Positions 14,398-23,688 of a DNA stretch of 64,000 nucleotides are shown here, in pieces. Each line of letters begins with the position of its first letter. The first letter of the stretch is position 1. The position numbers and the translations under genes were made by a program. Location of the stretch: assembly GCA_963775275.1 (NCBI GenBank), contig CAVZII010000005.1, positions 620,001-684,000 on the forward strand, in the 5' to 3' direction. The notes beneath the pieces are model-generated. The model saw only the letters and a program-made list of their open reading frames with translations. It made no database searches and was not told the origin of the DNA. The DNA is from JANWHQ01 sp963775275 (GTDB lineage: Bacteria > Pseudomonadota > Alphaproteobacteria > Caulobacterales > Caulobacteraceae).

Positions 14398-15702
14398 TCA
14401 GGGCCGGCCGACGCTGAGGTAGCGGAAGCCGCGCTCGCGCATCTCGTCGGGGAGGTAGATGTTGCGCAGGTCCACGACCACGGGCTGGCTGAGGAGCTGG
14501 CGCACGCGGTCCATGTCGAGCGCCCGGAACTGGTCCCACTCGGTGAGGATGACCAGGGCGTCGGCGCCCTCGACGGCGTCGTAGGGGCCGGCGGCGAACT
14601 CGACGCCCGGCAGGAGGCGGCGGGCCTCGTCCATCCCCTCCGGATCGAAGGCCTTCACGCGGGCGCCCTGGGCCTGGAGCCTGGGCACGATCTTGAGCGA
14701 GGGGGCGTCGCGCATGTCGTCGGTGTTGGGCTTGAAGGTGAGGCCGAGCACGCCGATCGTGCGGCCGGCGAGCTCGCCGCCCAGGGCCGCGCCCACCTTG
14801 CCGGCCATGGCCTCCTTGCGCGCCTCGTTGACCTCGATGGTGGTCTCCACCAGGCGCACGGGCGAGCCGGCCTCCACCGCCGTGCGGGCGAGCGCCAGGG
14901 TGTCCTTGGGAAAGCACGAGCCGCCGTAGCCCGGCCCCGCGTGCAGGAACTTGGAGCCGATCCGGTTGTCGAGGCCGATGCCGCGGGCGACCTGCTGGAC
15001 GTCGGCGCCGACGGCTTCGCACAGGTCCGCCATCTCGTTGATGAAGGTGATCTTGACCGCGAGGAACGCGTTGGCCGCGTACTTGATCAGCTCGGAGGTG
15101 CGCCTTGCGGTGAAGATGATCGGGGTCTCGTTCAGGAACAGCGGCCGGTAGACCTGGCGCATCACCTCGCGGGCGCGCTCGTCGGTGGTCCCCACGACCA
15201 CGCGGTCGGGCCGCTTGAAGTCGTTGATCGCCGCGCCCTCGCGCAGGAACTCGGGATTGGAGACCACCTCGAAGTCCGCGTCGGGACGCAGCTCGCGGAT
15301 GATGGCCTCGATCTCGTCGCCCGTCCCCACCGGCACGGTGGACTTGGTGACCACCACGGTGAAGCCGTCCAGCAGCGGCGCGATCTCGCGGGCGGCGGCG
15401 TGGACGTAGGAGAGATCGGCGTGGCCGTCGCCCCGGCGCGAGGGGGTGCCCACGGCGATGAAGACCGCGTCGGCCTCGCGGATCCTGTCCGCGCCGTCGA
15501 GGCGGAAGGTGAGCCGCCCCTCGCGGACGTTGCGGGCGACGAGGTCGTCGAGCCCCGGCTCGAAGATCGGGATCTCGCCCCGCTCGAGGCGCTCGATCTT
15601 GCCGCCGTCCTTGTCGATGCAGCAGACCTCGTGGCCGAAGTCGGCGAAGCAGGCGCCGGAGACGAGGCCGACGTAGCCCGTCCCGATCATCACGACCTTC
15701 AC
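14398..15702 (-). CDS. ugd: UDP-glucose 6-dehydrogenase
   Basis: A 434-residue enzyme that oxidises UDP-glucose to UDP-glucuronate for exopolysaccharide or LPS. Seen: N-terminal Rossmann motif MIGTGYVGLVSGACFADFGH, the substrate-binding KITFINEMADLCEAVGAD, the catalytic Cys in GYGGSCFPKDTLAL near residue 265, and a C-terminal NAD/UDP-binding domain (GLTFKPNTDDMRDAPSL). The length is normal for the family. It lies 3 bp after the phosphohexomutase gene on the same strand, so they form one sugar-nucleotide operon. Confidence 0.96.
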   Translation of the reverse strand: MKVVMIGTGYVGLVSGACFADFGHEVCCIDKDGGKIERLERGEIPIFEPGLDDLVARNVREGRLTFRLDGADRIREADAVFIAVGTPSRRGDGHADLSYVHAAAREIAPLLDGFTVVVTKSTVPVGTGDEIEAIIRELRPDADFEVVSNPEFLREGAAINDFKRPDRVVVGTTDERAREVMRQVYRPLFLNETPIIFTARRTSELIKYAANAFLAVKITFINEMADLCEAVGADVQQVARGIGLDNRIGSKFLHAGPGYGGSCFPKDTLALARTAVEAGSPVRLVETTIEVNEARKEAMAGKVGAALGGELAGRTIGVLGLTFKPNTDDMRDAPSLKIVPRLQAQGARVKAFDPEGMDEARRLLPGVEFAAGPYDAVEGADALVILTEWDQFRALDMDRVRQLLSQPVVVDLRNIYLPDEMRERGFRYLSVGRP

Positions 15703-15705
15703 GGA

Positions 15706-17223
15706 TCAGATCTCCTGGTTGTAGGCGCCGACCTCGGGATGGCGCGCGAGGCGGGGCCTCACCTCCTGGCGGAAGAGGGCGCGCATGTCGTCGTCCGAGC
15801 GCATGCTCTCGACCACCACCACGAGCTCGGGCTTGTTGGAGGAGGCGCGCACCAGCAGCCAGGAGCCGTCCTCGAGGGTGACGCGCACGCCGTTGACGGT
15901 GAGCACGCCGGCGATCTTGCGGCCAAGGATGGTCCCGCCGGCGGCGGCGAGGTCCTGGTAGTCCTTCACCACCTGCTCGACCACCCGGTACTTGGTCTCG
16001 TCGTCGCAATGCGGCGACATGGTCAGGGAGGTGAAGGCCGGCGGCAGCTCGTCCACCAGCTGGGACAGCGACTTGTCCGGGTGGCGGTCGAGCAGGGAGA
16101 GGATGGCGGCGGCCGCCACGATCCCGTCGTCGTAGCCGCGGCCGTAGGGCGCGTTGAAGAAGAGGTGGCCGGACTTCTCGAAGCCGGCCAGGGCGCCGAT
16201 CTCGGCGGTCTTGCGCTTGATGTAGCTGTGGCCGGTCTTCCAGTAGACCGTCGTGGCGCCGTTGGCCTCGAGCACCGGGTCGGTGAGGAACAGGCCCGTG
16301 GACTTCACGTCCACCACGAACGATGCGCCCGGGTGCAGGCCCGAGAGGTCGCGCGCCAGGAGCAGCCCGATCTTGTCGGCGAAGATCTCGCGGCCCTGGT
16401 CGTCGACCACGCCGCAGCGGTCGCCGTCGCCGTCGAAGCCCAGGCAGACGTCGGCCTTGAACCGGTCGACCGCCTCGGTCATGGCGCCCAGCATGATCCG
16501 GTCCTCGGGGTTGGGATTGTAGCGCGGGAAGGAATAGTCGAGCTCGCAGTCCATTTCGATGACGGCGGCCACGCCCATCCGGCGAAGCGCCTCGGGCGCG
16601 AAGGCGCCGGACGTGCCGTTGCCGCAGGCGCAGATCACCTTGAGCGGACGGCGGATGGCGGCGTGCGAGGCGGCGTCGGCGATGTAGCGCTCGATCATCC
16701 CCTCGACGTGCGTCAGGGAGCCGCCGGGGCGGGCGACGCCCTGGCCGCCGAGGACGATCTGCCTGAGCCGGCCGATCTCGTCCGGGCCGAAGGTGAGCGG
16801 CGGGGAGGCGCCCATCTTGACCCCGGTCCAGCCGTTCTCGTTGTGGCTGGCGGTGACCATGGCCACGCAGGGCGCGTCCAGCGCGTACTGGGCGTAGTAG
16901 GCCATGGGCGTGAGGCAAAGGCCGATGTCGAGCGCCTCGCAGCCGGCCTGGACGAGGCCGAGCGTCAGGGCCTGCTTGATGGAGAGCGAATAGGACCGGT
17001 AGTCGTGGCCGACCACGACGCGGCGCTGGCCGAGCTCGTGCAGGTAGGTCCCAAGGCCCAGGCCCAGCGCCTCGATCCCCAGGAGGTTGATCTCGGTCCC
17101 GTAGAGCCAGCGGGCGTCATACTCGCGGAACCCCGTCGCCTTGATCAGGGGCGTCAGCTCGAATTCGAGGGTGTTGGCGGCAAGATCCGCGCGGGGCGCT
17201 GGCAGCATGGTCGACACCTTCAC
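15706..17223 (-). CDS. Phosphomannomutase / phosphoglucomutase
   Basis: A 505-residue alpha-D-phosphohexomutase, which interconverts hexose 1- and 6-phosphates. Catalytic phosphoserine loop: MVTASHNENGWTGVKMG. Metal-binding loop: LGFDGDGDRCGVVD. Sugar-binding loop: KSGHLFFN. The C-terminal phosphate-binding domain lies around LLVRASSNKPELVVVVES. The start is taken at GTG 17223; ATG 17208 is a plausible alternative. With ugd downstream and kdsD upstream it should feed surface polysaccharide precursors. Specificity between mannose and glucose cannot be set from sequence reading. Confidence 0.92.
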   Translation of the reverse strand: MKVSTMLPAPRADLAANTLEFELTPLIKATGFREYDARWLYGTEINLLGIEALGLGLGTYLHELGQRRVVVGHDYRSYSLSIKQALTLGLVQAGCEALDIGLCLTPMAYYAQYALDAPCVAMVTASHNENGWTGVKMGASPPLTFGPDEIGRLRQIVLGGQGVARPGGSLTHVEGMIERYIADAASHAAIRRPLKVICACGNGTSGAFAPEALRRMGVAAVIEMDCELDYSFPRYNPNPEDRIMLGAMTEAVDRFKADVCLGFDGDGDRCGVVDDQGREIFADKIGLLLARDLSGLHPGASFVVDVKSTGLFLTDPVLEANGATTVYWKTGHSYIKRKTAEIGALAGFEKSGHLFFNAPYGRGYDDGIVAAAAILSLLDRHPDKSLSQLVDELPPAFTSLTMSPHCDDETKYRVVEQVVKDYQDLAAAGGTILGRKIAGVLTVNGVRVTLEDGSWLLVRASSNKPELVVVVESMRSDDDMRALFRQEVRPRLARHPEVGAYNQEI

Positions 17224-17293
17224 AGCGAACTCGAACTGGGCGCCTGATTAGAGGCGCGCGCACCCCGCTGCAATGCAGCATGGCCGCGACGCG

Positions 17294-18262
17294 CTACATC
17301 ACCCCCGCGCGCAGCAGGTCGTGCACGTGCAGGACGCCGATGGGGCGCTCGGCCTCGTCGACCACGAACAGGACGGTCACCGGCGGCTGGCCCTCGTTCA
17401 TCAGCTTGAGCGCCTCGGCGGCGAGCATGGTGGCGGCCACGGCCTTGGGCGTGCGGGTCATGACCTCGCCCGCGCGATGGCCGAGCAGACCATCCATGTG
17501 GCGGCGCAGGTCCCCGTCGGTGATCACCCCGATCAGCCGGCGGTGCTCGTCGCAGACCGCCACGCAGCCGAAGCGCTTCTCGGTCATGACCAGCAGGGCG
17601 TCCGGCATGTGGGTGTGGGGCGCCACCATCGGCAGCTCCTCCTCGCCGTGCATCAGGTCGCCCACGGTGCGCAGCATGGCGCCGAGCCGTCCGCCCGGGT
17701 GGAACAGGCGGAACTCCTGGGCGGTGAAGCCGCGCCTCTCGAGCAGGGCCACGGCCAGGGCGTCGCCCAGCGCCATCTGCATGGTGGTGGAGGTGGTGGG
17801 CGCGGAGACCTCGCCGGTGGCCTCCGCCTCGTCGGGCAGGATCAGGGCCACGTCGGCGGCGCGGGCGAGCGCGCTGCCGGGGGTGGAGGTGATGCCGACC
17901 AGCCGGATGGCGAAGCGCTTGGCGTAGGCCAGGGGATCGGCCAGCTCGCGCACCTCGCCCGACTTGGACAGCACCAGCATGACGTCGTCCTCGCCGATCA
18001 TGCCGAGGTCGCCGTGGCTGGCCTCGCCGAGGTGGACGAACATCGAGGGCGTGCCGGTGGAGGCCAGGGTGGCGGTGATCTTGCGGCCGACATGGCCGGA
18101 CTTGCCGACGCCCATGCAGACGATGCGGCCCTTGGCGCCTTGCAGCACGTCGACCGCGCGCACGAAATCCGCGCCCAGGGAGCCGGCGAGGGCGCCCAGC
18201 GCCTCGGCCTCCTGGGTCAGCACCCGCCGGCCGACGACGACGGCGTCGAAGTTCTCGCTCAT
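17294..18262 (-). CDS. kdsD: Arabinose-5-phosphate isomerase (KpsF/GutQ family)
   Basis: A 322-residue enzyme making arabinose 5-phosphate for Kdo, a core LPS sugar. N-terminal SIS domain with CMGVGKSGHVGRKITATLAS and a second Ser-rich loop LSKSGEVRELADPL; two C-terminal CBS domains (MVAPHTHMPDALLVMTEKRF and GEVMTRTPKAVAATMLAAEA). Start at ATG 18262, which overlaps the stop of the small upstream gene (ATGA); longer in-frame starts would read through that gene. The neighbourhood agrees with an LPS role. Confidence 0.94.
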   Translation of the reverse strand: MSENFDAVVVGRRVLTQEAEALGALAGSLGADFVRAVDVLQGAKGRIVCMGVGKSGHVGRKITATLASTGTPSMFVHLGEASHGDLGMIGEDDVMLVLSKSGEVRELADPLAYAKRFAIRLVGITSTPGSALARAADVALILPDEAEATGEVSAPTTSTTMQMALGDALAVALLERRGFTAQEFRLFHPGGRLGAMLRTVGDLMHGEEELPMVAPHTHMPDALLVMTEKRFGCVAVCDEHRRLIGVITDGDLRRHMDGLLGHRAGEVMTRTPKAVAATMLAAEALKLMNEGQPPVTVLFVVDEAERPIGVLHVHDLLRAGVM

Positions 18263-18501
18263 GGCCGCGCGCCCGTCTGCGCGCGCGGCGGCGCCGCCGG
18301 AGCGGCCTGCGGCGACAGGCCCAGGATCGAGGGCGCGCCGGACGCGGGCGCGGCGCGCCTGGCCGCGGACGGCGGCGGGGGCGGCGCATGGCCGAACGGC
18401 CAGGGCGAGCGCGCGCCCTGCCCCTGCGGCCAGACCAGCGCCAAGGCGATCATCAGCACGGCTGAGCCCCCCAAGAGCGCGAACACGAGACGATCCGACA
18501 T
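18259..18501 (-). CDS. Small single-pass membrane protein upstream of kdsD
   Basis: An 80-residue protein starting MSDRLVFALLGGSAVLMIAL, one membrane helix (residues about 5-26), then a Pro/Ala-rich periplasmic tail with a run of five Pro. Its stop overlaps the kdsD start, so the two are translationally coupled. The family is not recognised. LptC-type partners of Kdo genes are larger, so I would not claim that function. Confidence 0.6.
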   Translation of the reverse strand: MSDRLVFALLGGSAVLMIALALVWPQGQGARSPWPFGHAPPPPPSAARRAAPASGAPSILGLSPQAAPAAPPRAQTGARP

Positions 18502-18722
18502 CGCTCGGCCTATAGCAGCGCATCCCGTCGCGAGCCAATCGGCGGCGACGGCGGCGATGTTTGCCACAACGCGCGCGAACCGGTAACCGTTTACATCGGG
18601 ACGCCGTGGGGAAGCCGAAGCGCGAAGTCGCCGGATCGGGATCGATTCGTGCCCTTCAGCGGGCGTTCACATGCGTTCTGTCCCCCTGGCGGGACATTTC
18701 GCGCAATCGCCGAGGAGCGCCC

Positions 18723-20123
18723 ATGGCCGAGATCGCCCTTGAGCCCGAAGAGTTGGGCGCCGTCCGCAAGGGTGGATTCCTCGGCCACCCCGTGGGCCTG
18801 GGGTACCTGGCCTTCACCGAGGCCTGGGAGCGTTTCTCCTACTACGGCATGCAGGCGCTGCTGGTGCTCTACATGGTGGGCCAGCTGCTCCATCCCGGGC
18901 ACATCGAGCACGTCATCGGCTTCGGCCTGGTCAAGGGGCCGCTGGAGGCGGCGTTCGGGCCCCTGGCGCTGCAGGCCCTGGCCTCGCTGATCTTCGGGCT
19001 CTACACCTTCTCGGTCTACATCACGCCGGTCTTCGGCGGGTTCATCGGCGACCTGGTCGGGCGGCGCGGCGCGGTGACGGCGGGCGCGATCTCGATGGCG
19101 ATGGGCCACTTCATGATGGCCTTCGACGCCACCTTCCTGTTCGCGCTGCTGGCGCTGATCATCGGCTGCGGACTGCTCAAGGGGAACCTCGCCTCGCAGG
19201 TGGGCGGGCTCTACGGCGAGGACGATCCGCGCCGCTCTGACGCCTTCCAGATCTACACCCTGGCGGTGAACGCCGGCGTGATCGCCGCGCCCCTGGTCTG
19301 CGGGACGCTGGGCCAGCTGGTAGGCTGGCACTACGGCTTCGCCGCGGCCGGCGTGGGCATGCTGATCGCGCTGGTGATCTACCTGGCCGGCTACAAGCAC
19401 CTGCCGCCGGACAAGCCCAAGGCCAAGGATCCGGCCGCGCCGCCGGCGCCGCCCCTGACCAAGCACGACTGGCTGGCGATCGTGGCGCTGGTCGCGCTGC
19501 TGCCCGTGCTGGCGGTCGCCTTCGTGGCCAACAACCAGATCTTCAACGCCTACATGGTCTGGGCGCAGGACAACGTCGATCTGACCCTGTTCGGCTTCGC
19601 CATGCCGGTGACCTGGATCCAGTCCTATGACGCGGGCGTCAGCGTCGCGACCCTGGTGATCGCGGTCTGGGTCTGGCGCTGGCTCGCCGCCAAGAAGGAC
19701 TTCGCGCCGCACGAGCTCTTCAAGCTGGCGATCGGGTGCGCGATCTCGATCTTCGGCGTGCTGCTGCTGGCGATCGGCGCCTTCGTCTCGCAGCAGACCG
19801 GCCACAAGGTCGCGCTGGGCTGGCTCCTGGCCTTCCACTGGGTCAACGACTTCGGCTTCGCCAACATCCTGCCGGTGGGCCTGGCGCTCTATTCGCGGGC
19901 CGCACCCAAGCAGGTGAACGCCACCATGATCGGGGTGTTCTACCTGCTGTTCGCCGGGACCAACCTGATGGTGGGCTGGATCGGCGCCCTCTACAGCCAG
20001 ATGAGCCACGTGGACTTCTGGCTGCTGCACGCGGGCCTGACGGCGGCGAGCACGGCGGCGATCGTGATCCTCTACAAGCCGCTGAAGTCGGTGCTGGAGG
20101 CGCATGCGCCTGCGGCCGCGTAG
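18723..20123 (+). CDS. POT/PTR-family proton-coupled oligopeptide transporter
   Basis: A 466-residue integral membrane protein. The POT signature ExxERFSYYGMQALLVLYM is near residue 25-45, with FGGFIGDLVGRRGAVTAG (MFS loop) following; I count about 14 hydrophobic segments, the DtpA/DtpT layout. The family imports di- and tripeptides with protons. ATG 18723 has GAGGAG upstream. It is a single gene with no obvious partner. Downstream lies a dispersed inverted repeat. Confidence 0.93.
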   Translation: MAEIALEPEELGAVRKGGFLGHPVGLGYLAFTEAWERFSYYGMQALLVLYMVGQLLHPGHIEHVIGFGLVKGPLEAAFGPLALQALASLIFGLYTFSVYITPVFGGFIGDLVGRRGAVTAGAISMAMGHFMMAFDATFLFALLALIIGCGLLKGNLASQVGGLYGEDDPRRSDAFQIYTLAVNAGVIAAPLVCGTLGQLVGWHYGFAAAGVGMLIALVIYLAGYKHLPPDKPKAKDPAAPPAPPLTKHDWLAIVALVALLPVLAVAFVANNQIFNAYMVWAQDNVDLTLFGFAMPVTWIQSYDAGVSVATLVIAVWVWRWLAAKKDFAPHELFKLAIGCAISIFGVLLLAIGAFVSQQTGHKVALGWLLAFHWVNDFGFANILPVGLALYSRAAPKQVNATMIGVFYLLFAGTNLMVGWIGALYSQMSHVDFWLLHAGLTAASTAAIVILYKPLKSVLEAHAPAAA

Positions 20124-20156
20124 GGAGGGCCCATTCGGCCGCCTTGCGTGCGCCGC

Positions 20157-20255
20157 GATGTCGTTCGTGTCGTTCGTGTCGTTCGTGGTCCCAATTGCAG
20201 CCTCGGCGGCGGCCGGGCGGCCGCATGAATGAACCACGAACGACACGAAAGGCGC
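20157..20255. repeat. Dispersed inverted repeat (CGTTCGTG family, copy 2)
   Basis: Direct CGTTCGTGT units (GTCGTTCGTG three times in a row) end in TTCGTGTCGTTCGTGGT. Its exact 17-base complement, ACCACGAACGACACGAA, follows about 50 bases later. The block lies after the POT gene and may act as a terminator. Related words occur at 2921-3008. Confidence 0.65.
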
Positions 20256-20381
20256 GAACAGGCCCTGGCCGGAACCTCGCGCCGTCGATCGAAGGCGGCT
20301 TCGCCGCCCTGAGCAGAGGCGTTGAAGGAGCGGGCGCCTGCGGCTTGACGGGGCGGACGCGAGCCCTTAGCCGGGGCCGCC

Positions 20382-21101
20382 ATGCCTTTGCTCGTCCTGC
20401 TGCGCCACGGCCAGAGCCAGTGGAACCTGGAGAACCGCTTCACCGGCTGGGTGGACGTGGACCTTTCCGAACGGGGCGAGCACGAGGCGCGCCTGGCCGG
20501 CGAGCAGATCCGGGGCGCGGGCCTGGAGTTCGACCGGGCTTTCACCTCGGTCCTGACCCGGGCGATCCGCACCCTTTGGCTGGCGCTCCCGGAAGCCGAC
20601 CAGGCCTGGATCCCGGTGGAGAACCACTGGCGGCTGAACGAGCGGCACTACGGCGGCCTGACGGGCCTGAACAAGGCCGAGACGGCCGAGAAGCACGGCG
20701 AGGCGCAGGTGCGCGTCTGGCGCCGCTCCTATGACATCCCGCCCCCGCCGCTGGAGCCCGGCGGGCCCTATGACCTCTCGAGCGACCGCCGCTACCGCGG
20801 CATGCAGGTCCCGGCGACCGAGAGCCTGAAGACCACGCTCGAGCGGGTCCTGCCCTATTGGACCGGGACCATCGCGCCCCGCCTGAAGGCGGGCGAGGCG
20901 GTGCTGGTCGCCGCGCACGGCAATTCGCTGAGGGCCATCGTCAAGCACCTGTTCGGCGTGCCGGACGCCGAGATCCCGGGGGTGGAGATCCCCACCGGCA
21001 ATCCCCTGATGATCGAGCTGGACGCCCAGCTGCGGCCCTCGCGCGCCGAGTACCTGGACGCCGGGCGCGCCTCGCCGCTGCCGGAGCTGTCGCCGGCCTG
21101 A
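20382..21101 (+). CDS. gpmA: 2,3-bisphosphoglycerate-dependent phosphoglycerate mutase
   Basis: A 239-residue dPGM that interconverts 3- and 2-phosphoglycerate in glycolysis. Catalytic His in LLRHGQSQWNLENRFTGWVD near residue 9, second catalytic His in VAAHGNSLRAIVKHLFG. The insert RRSYDIPPPPLEP is typical of this subfamily. ATG 20382 follows a weak ribosome site. The deaminase gene starts three bases after the stop, so the three-gene run to suhB is probably an operon. Confidence 0.95.
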   Translation: MPLLVLLRHGQSQWNLENRFTGWVDVDLSERGEHEARLAGEQIRGAGLEFDRAFTSVLTRAIRTLWLALPEADQAWIPVENHWRLNERHYGGLTGLNKAETAEKHGEAQVRVWRRSYDIPPPPLEPGGPYDLSSDRRYRGMQVPATESLKTTLERVLPYWTGTIAPRLKAGEAVLVAAHGNSLRAIVKHLFGVPDAEIPGVEIPTGNPLMIELDAQLRPSRAEYLDAGRASPLPELSPA

Positions 21102-21103
21102 CC

Positions 21104-21670
21104 ATGGCCAAGGACGACGATCGCTGGATGCGCCGCGCCATCGCCCTGGCGCGCCCGCGCGTGGGCCTGACCGGCGAGAACCCGGCGGTAGGCTGCGTCA
21201 TCGTCCGGGACGGGCGCGTGATCGCCGAGGCCGCCACGGCCGAGGGCGGGCGCCCCCACGCCGAAGAGCAGGCCCTGGCCCTGGCGGGCGAAGAGGCGCG
21301 GTCCGCCACAGCCTATGTGACGCTGGAGCCCTGCGGAGGGCGTACGTCGGGCGCGGCATCGTGCGCGGAGCGGCTGGCGGCGGCGGGCGTAGCGCGGGTC
21401 GTGATCGCCTGCCAGGACCCCTCGCCCCACGCCTCGAGCCGCGGGACCGACCGGCTGAGAGCGGCCGGGATCGCGGTGGAGTCCGGCGTGCTGGATGACG
21501 AGGCGGCGGCGCTCTATAGCGCCTACCTCGCCAGGCTCGCCCCCTCCACCCTGCTCCGCCAAGGCTCCGCAGGGTCCCCCTCCCCCAAGGGGGGAGGATT
21601 TGAGGATGCCGCTGAACGAGATCTTCCCGCTTCGGGGGGAGTCCCGGAGGCGCCGGGGAAGAAGGCGTGA
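21104..21670 (+). CDS. RibD-like pyrimidine deaminase, deaminase domain only
   Basis: A 188-residue protein with only the N-terminal deaminase half of RibD. Zinc ligands: HAEEQAL, and Cys in LEPCGGRTSGAASC. Nucleotide loop: GENPAVGCVIVRDGRVIAEA. RibD deaminates the riboflavin precursor; the reductase half is absent here. After residue about 145 the frame enters a dispersed family A repeat (21538-21662), which encodes the Ser/Gly/Pro-rich tail. The repeat may have replaced an original C-terminus, or the protein may be a free-standing deaminase. It lies between gpmA and suhB. Confidence 0.75.
   Translation: MAKDDDRWMRRAIALARPRVGLTGENPAVGCVIVRDGRVIAEAATAEGGRPHAEEQALALAGEEARSATAYVTLEPCGGRTSGAASCAERLAAAGVARVVIACQDPSPHASSRGTDRLRAAGIAVESGVLDDEAAALYSAYLARLAPSTLLRQGSAGSPSPKGGGFEDAAERDLPASGGVPEAPGKKA
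21538..21662. repeat. Dispersed hairpin repeat (family A) inside the deaminase gene
   Basis: CCCCCTCCACC, GTCCCCCTCCCCCAAGGGGG and GATCTTCCCGCTTCGGGG match the copies at 36742 and 39470. Here it is read in frame as the last roughly 40 residues of the deaminase. Confidence 0.65.
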
Positions 21671-21703
21671 CGGCGGGCCTCAGGCCCGCTAGACACGCCG
21701 CCC

Positions 21704-22498
21704 ATGCCGACAGGTTCCGCAACCATCCAGGTGATGATCGACGCTGCGCGCAAGGCCGCGCGGGCGCTGACGCGCGACTTCGGCGAGGTGGCCGAGCTGC
21801 AGGTCTCCAAGAAGGGGACGGCGGACTACGTCTCCGCCGCGGACCTGAAGGCCGAGCAGACCGTCTTCGAGGTCCTGTCCAAGGCCAGGCCCGGCTACGG
21901 CTTCCTGGCCGAGGAGCGCGGGATGGTGGAGGGCACCGACAAGACCCACACCTTCATCGTCGATCCCCTGGACGGCACCACCAACTTCCTGCACGCGATC
22001 CCGCACTTCGCCATCAACATCGCCCTGGAGCGCGACGGCCAGATCGTGGCCGGCGTGACCTACAATCCCGTGGCCAACGAGCTGTTCTGGGCCGAGCGGG
22101 GCAAGGGCGCCTATCTGAACGACCGCCGGATCCGCGTGGCCGCGCGGACCCAGATGATCGAGGCGGTGCTCGCCACCGGCATCCCCTTCGCCGGCCGGCC
22201 GGGCCACGCCCAGTTCCTGAAGGAGCTGCACCAGGTCAGCCAGAAGATCTCGGGCGTCAGGCGGTTCGGCTCGGCGGCGCTGGACCTGGCCTGGGTCGCG
22301 GCGGGCCGCTACGACGGCTACTGGGAGCGGAACCTCTCGGCCTGGGACGTGGCGGCGGGCGTGCTGCTGGTCGCCGAGGCCGGCGGGATCGTCACCTCCA
22401 TCGAGGGGACGCCGGTGGATATCCGGGCCGCCTCGATCTGCGCCGCCAACCCGGTGCTGCATCCCCAGATCGTGGAGATGCTGAAGGGAACGGCGTAG
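21704..22498 (+). CDS. suhB: Inositol monophosphatase family protein
   Basis: A 264-residue Mg-dependent phosphatase. Metal site motifs: FLAEERGMVEG, FIVDPLDGTTNFLHAIPHFA and the C-terminal SAWDVAAGVLLVAEAGG. SuhB-type enzymes hydrolyse inositol phosphate and can also bind the transcription machinery. A dispersed hairpin lies just upstream, inside the end of the deaminase gene. The length and motif set are complete. Confidence 0.93.
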   Translation: MPTGSATIQVMIDAARKAARALTRDFGEVAELQVSKKGTADYVSAADLKAEQTVFEVLSKARPGYGFLAEERGMVEGTDKTHTFIVDPLDGTTNFLHAIPHFAINIALERDGQIVAGVTYNPVANELFWAERGKGAYLNDRRIRVAARTQMIEAVLATGIPFAGRPGHAQFLKELHQVSQKISGVRRFGSAALDLAWVAAGRYDGYWERNLSAWDVAAGVLLVAEAGGIVTSIEGTPVDIRAASICAANPVLHPQIVEMLKGTA

Positions 22499-22685
22499 GC
22501 GGCGCGAACCAGGCAGCCTCTGCGCCGACCTGCAAGTTCAAGGCAGAGGACGCAGAGATGTGCACAGGACGCAGAGACCGCTGCACTCCCCGCGCATCCT
22601 TAGCCTGATCTGCAGTTGTGTTTGCCGGCCGCTGACGAGGCCGCGCCACCTCCCCTGCACCCCTGCCCCGACGGCGGAGAGGGGA

Positions 22686-23288
22686 TCACAGCAGCGTCTT
22701 CTCCCGGGGCGCGGGCTCGACGTGGAGGGCTCCGGCCGGGCTTGGGACCAGCAGAGGCGCCGAGGGCGCGGACGGATCGAGCCAGGCGGCCCAGGCGCCC
22801 GGCGCCAGCACCACCGGCTGGCGGTCGTGGTAGGGCTTCATGTCCGGGCCGGGCGCGCAGGTCAGGAGCGTGAAGCTGTCCGGCCAGCCGTCGTGCGCCG
22901 GCCTGAACAGACCCGCGAAGCAGAACCAATCCTGGCCCCTCACGGTGAACCGCCAGCGGGTCTTGGGGTAGCTGGTCCCGGTGAACTCGAAGAAGTGCGA
23001 GGCGGGGACCAGGCACCGGCCGCGGCCAAAGGTCCGCCCCTCGGAGCGGAAGTTGATCACCGGCGGGCGTTTCGGGGCGCCGGGCGCGAATCCCCACTTC
23101 AGCGAGACGAGCTCGACGCCGCCCTCGCGCGGGCGGATCACCGGCGCGAGGTCGGTGGGACGGATCTCCTCGCGCGGCTCGAGGTTCGGCGCGGCCTCCG
23201 GGCCCGGGAAGACCAGCGGCAGCTTCAGCTGGCTGAACGCCTCGACGAACTGGCGGTAGGAGACCTTGTTGCCATAGAGGTTGCACAC
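22686..23288 (-). CDS. SRAP/HMCES-family abasic-site protein
   Basis: A 200-residue SOS-response-associated peptidase (YedK/HMCES family). It crosslinks to abasic sites in single-stranded DNA through Cys2, visible in MCNLYGN, and protects replication forks. The other active-site features are also seen: NFRSEG (Asn/Arg), LVPASHFFEFTG (Glu) and PYHDRQPVVL (the catalytic His). It stands alone between suhB and a small periplasmic protein. Confidence 0.92.
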   Translation of the reverse strand: MCNLYGNKVSYRQFVEAFSQLKLPLVFPGPEAAPNLEPREEIRPTDLAPVIRPREGGVELVSLKWGFAPGAPKRPPVINFRSEGRTFGRGRCLVPASHFFEFTGTSYPKTRWRFTVRGQDWFCFAGLFRPAHDGWPDSFTLLTCAPGPDMKPYHDRQPVVLAPGAWAAWLDPSAPSAPLLVPSPAGALHVEPAPREKTLL

Positions 23289-23340
23289 GCGCCCGGTTTA
23301 GCGGGCCCATGGCGCACGGCAACCCCGGCCGGGCGGTGGA

Positions 23341-23571
23341 TCAGCCGCGCTCGCCGTCGGTCGAGGAGTGGCCGTGATCGCCGTGATGGTGGCGATGCTC
23401 GCGATGATGGCGATACCATTCACGCGGCTGCATGCACCGGTCCTGTCCGCGGTGGGTGCACATCGGATACTCGTCCGGCGGCGGGCCGTCGCCGGGCGTA
23501 TAGGCCGACTGGGCCCAGGCGGCGCCGGACAGGGCCGAGAGGGCGAGGGTGGCGATCAGAAGACGCTTCAT
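23341..23571 (-). CDS. Small His-rich exported protein
   Basis: A 76-residue protein with a clear signal peptide (MKRLLIATLALSALSGAAWA) and a short mature part with two Cys (CTHRGQDRC) and a run of His/Arg/Glu (HHREHRHHHGDHGH). The His-rich tail could bind metal, but nothing proves it. I chose ATG 23571 to give the signal peptide. About 70 bp upstream an EcfG-like site GCAAC-N16-CGTT (23639-23663) has one mismatch; I treat it as weak. Confidence 0.7.
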   Translation of the reverse strand: MKRLLIATLALSALSGAAWAQSAYTPGDGPPPDEYPMCTHRGQDRCMQPREWYRHHREHRHHHGDHGHSSTDGERG

Positions 23572-23688
23572 GCCGGGTCCCTTGTGCGAGGGCGCGACCG
23601 CTGGCGGCGGTTGCGCGTGGTTGATCCCCGACATCGTTAACGATCCACGGCCAAGTTTGTTGCACGGCCATGGTCGGGCCGCGGCCGT

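Noticed and set aside
14941..17247. 768-codon plus-strand frame opposite ugd and the phosphohexomutase
   Set aside because: Antisense shadow of two strongly supported genes.
23639..23663. EcfG-like promoter GCAAC-N16-CGTT upstream of the His-rich exported protein
   Set aside because: One mismatch in the critical -35; kept only as a remark because such matches occur by chance.
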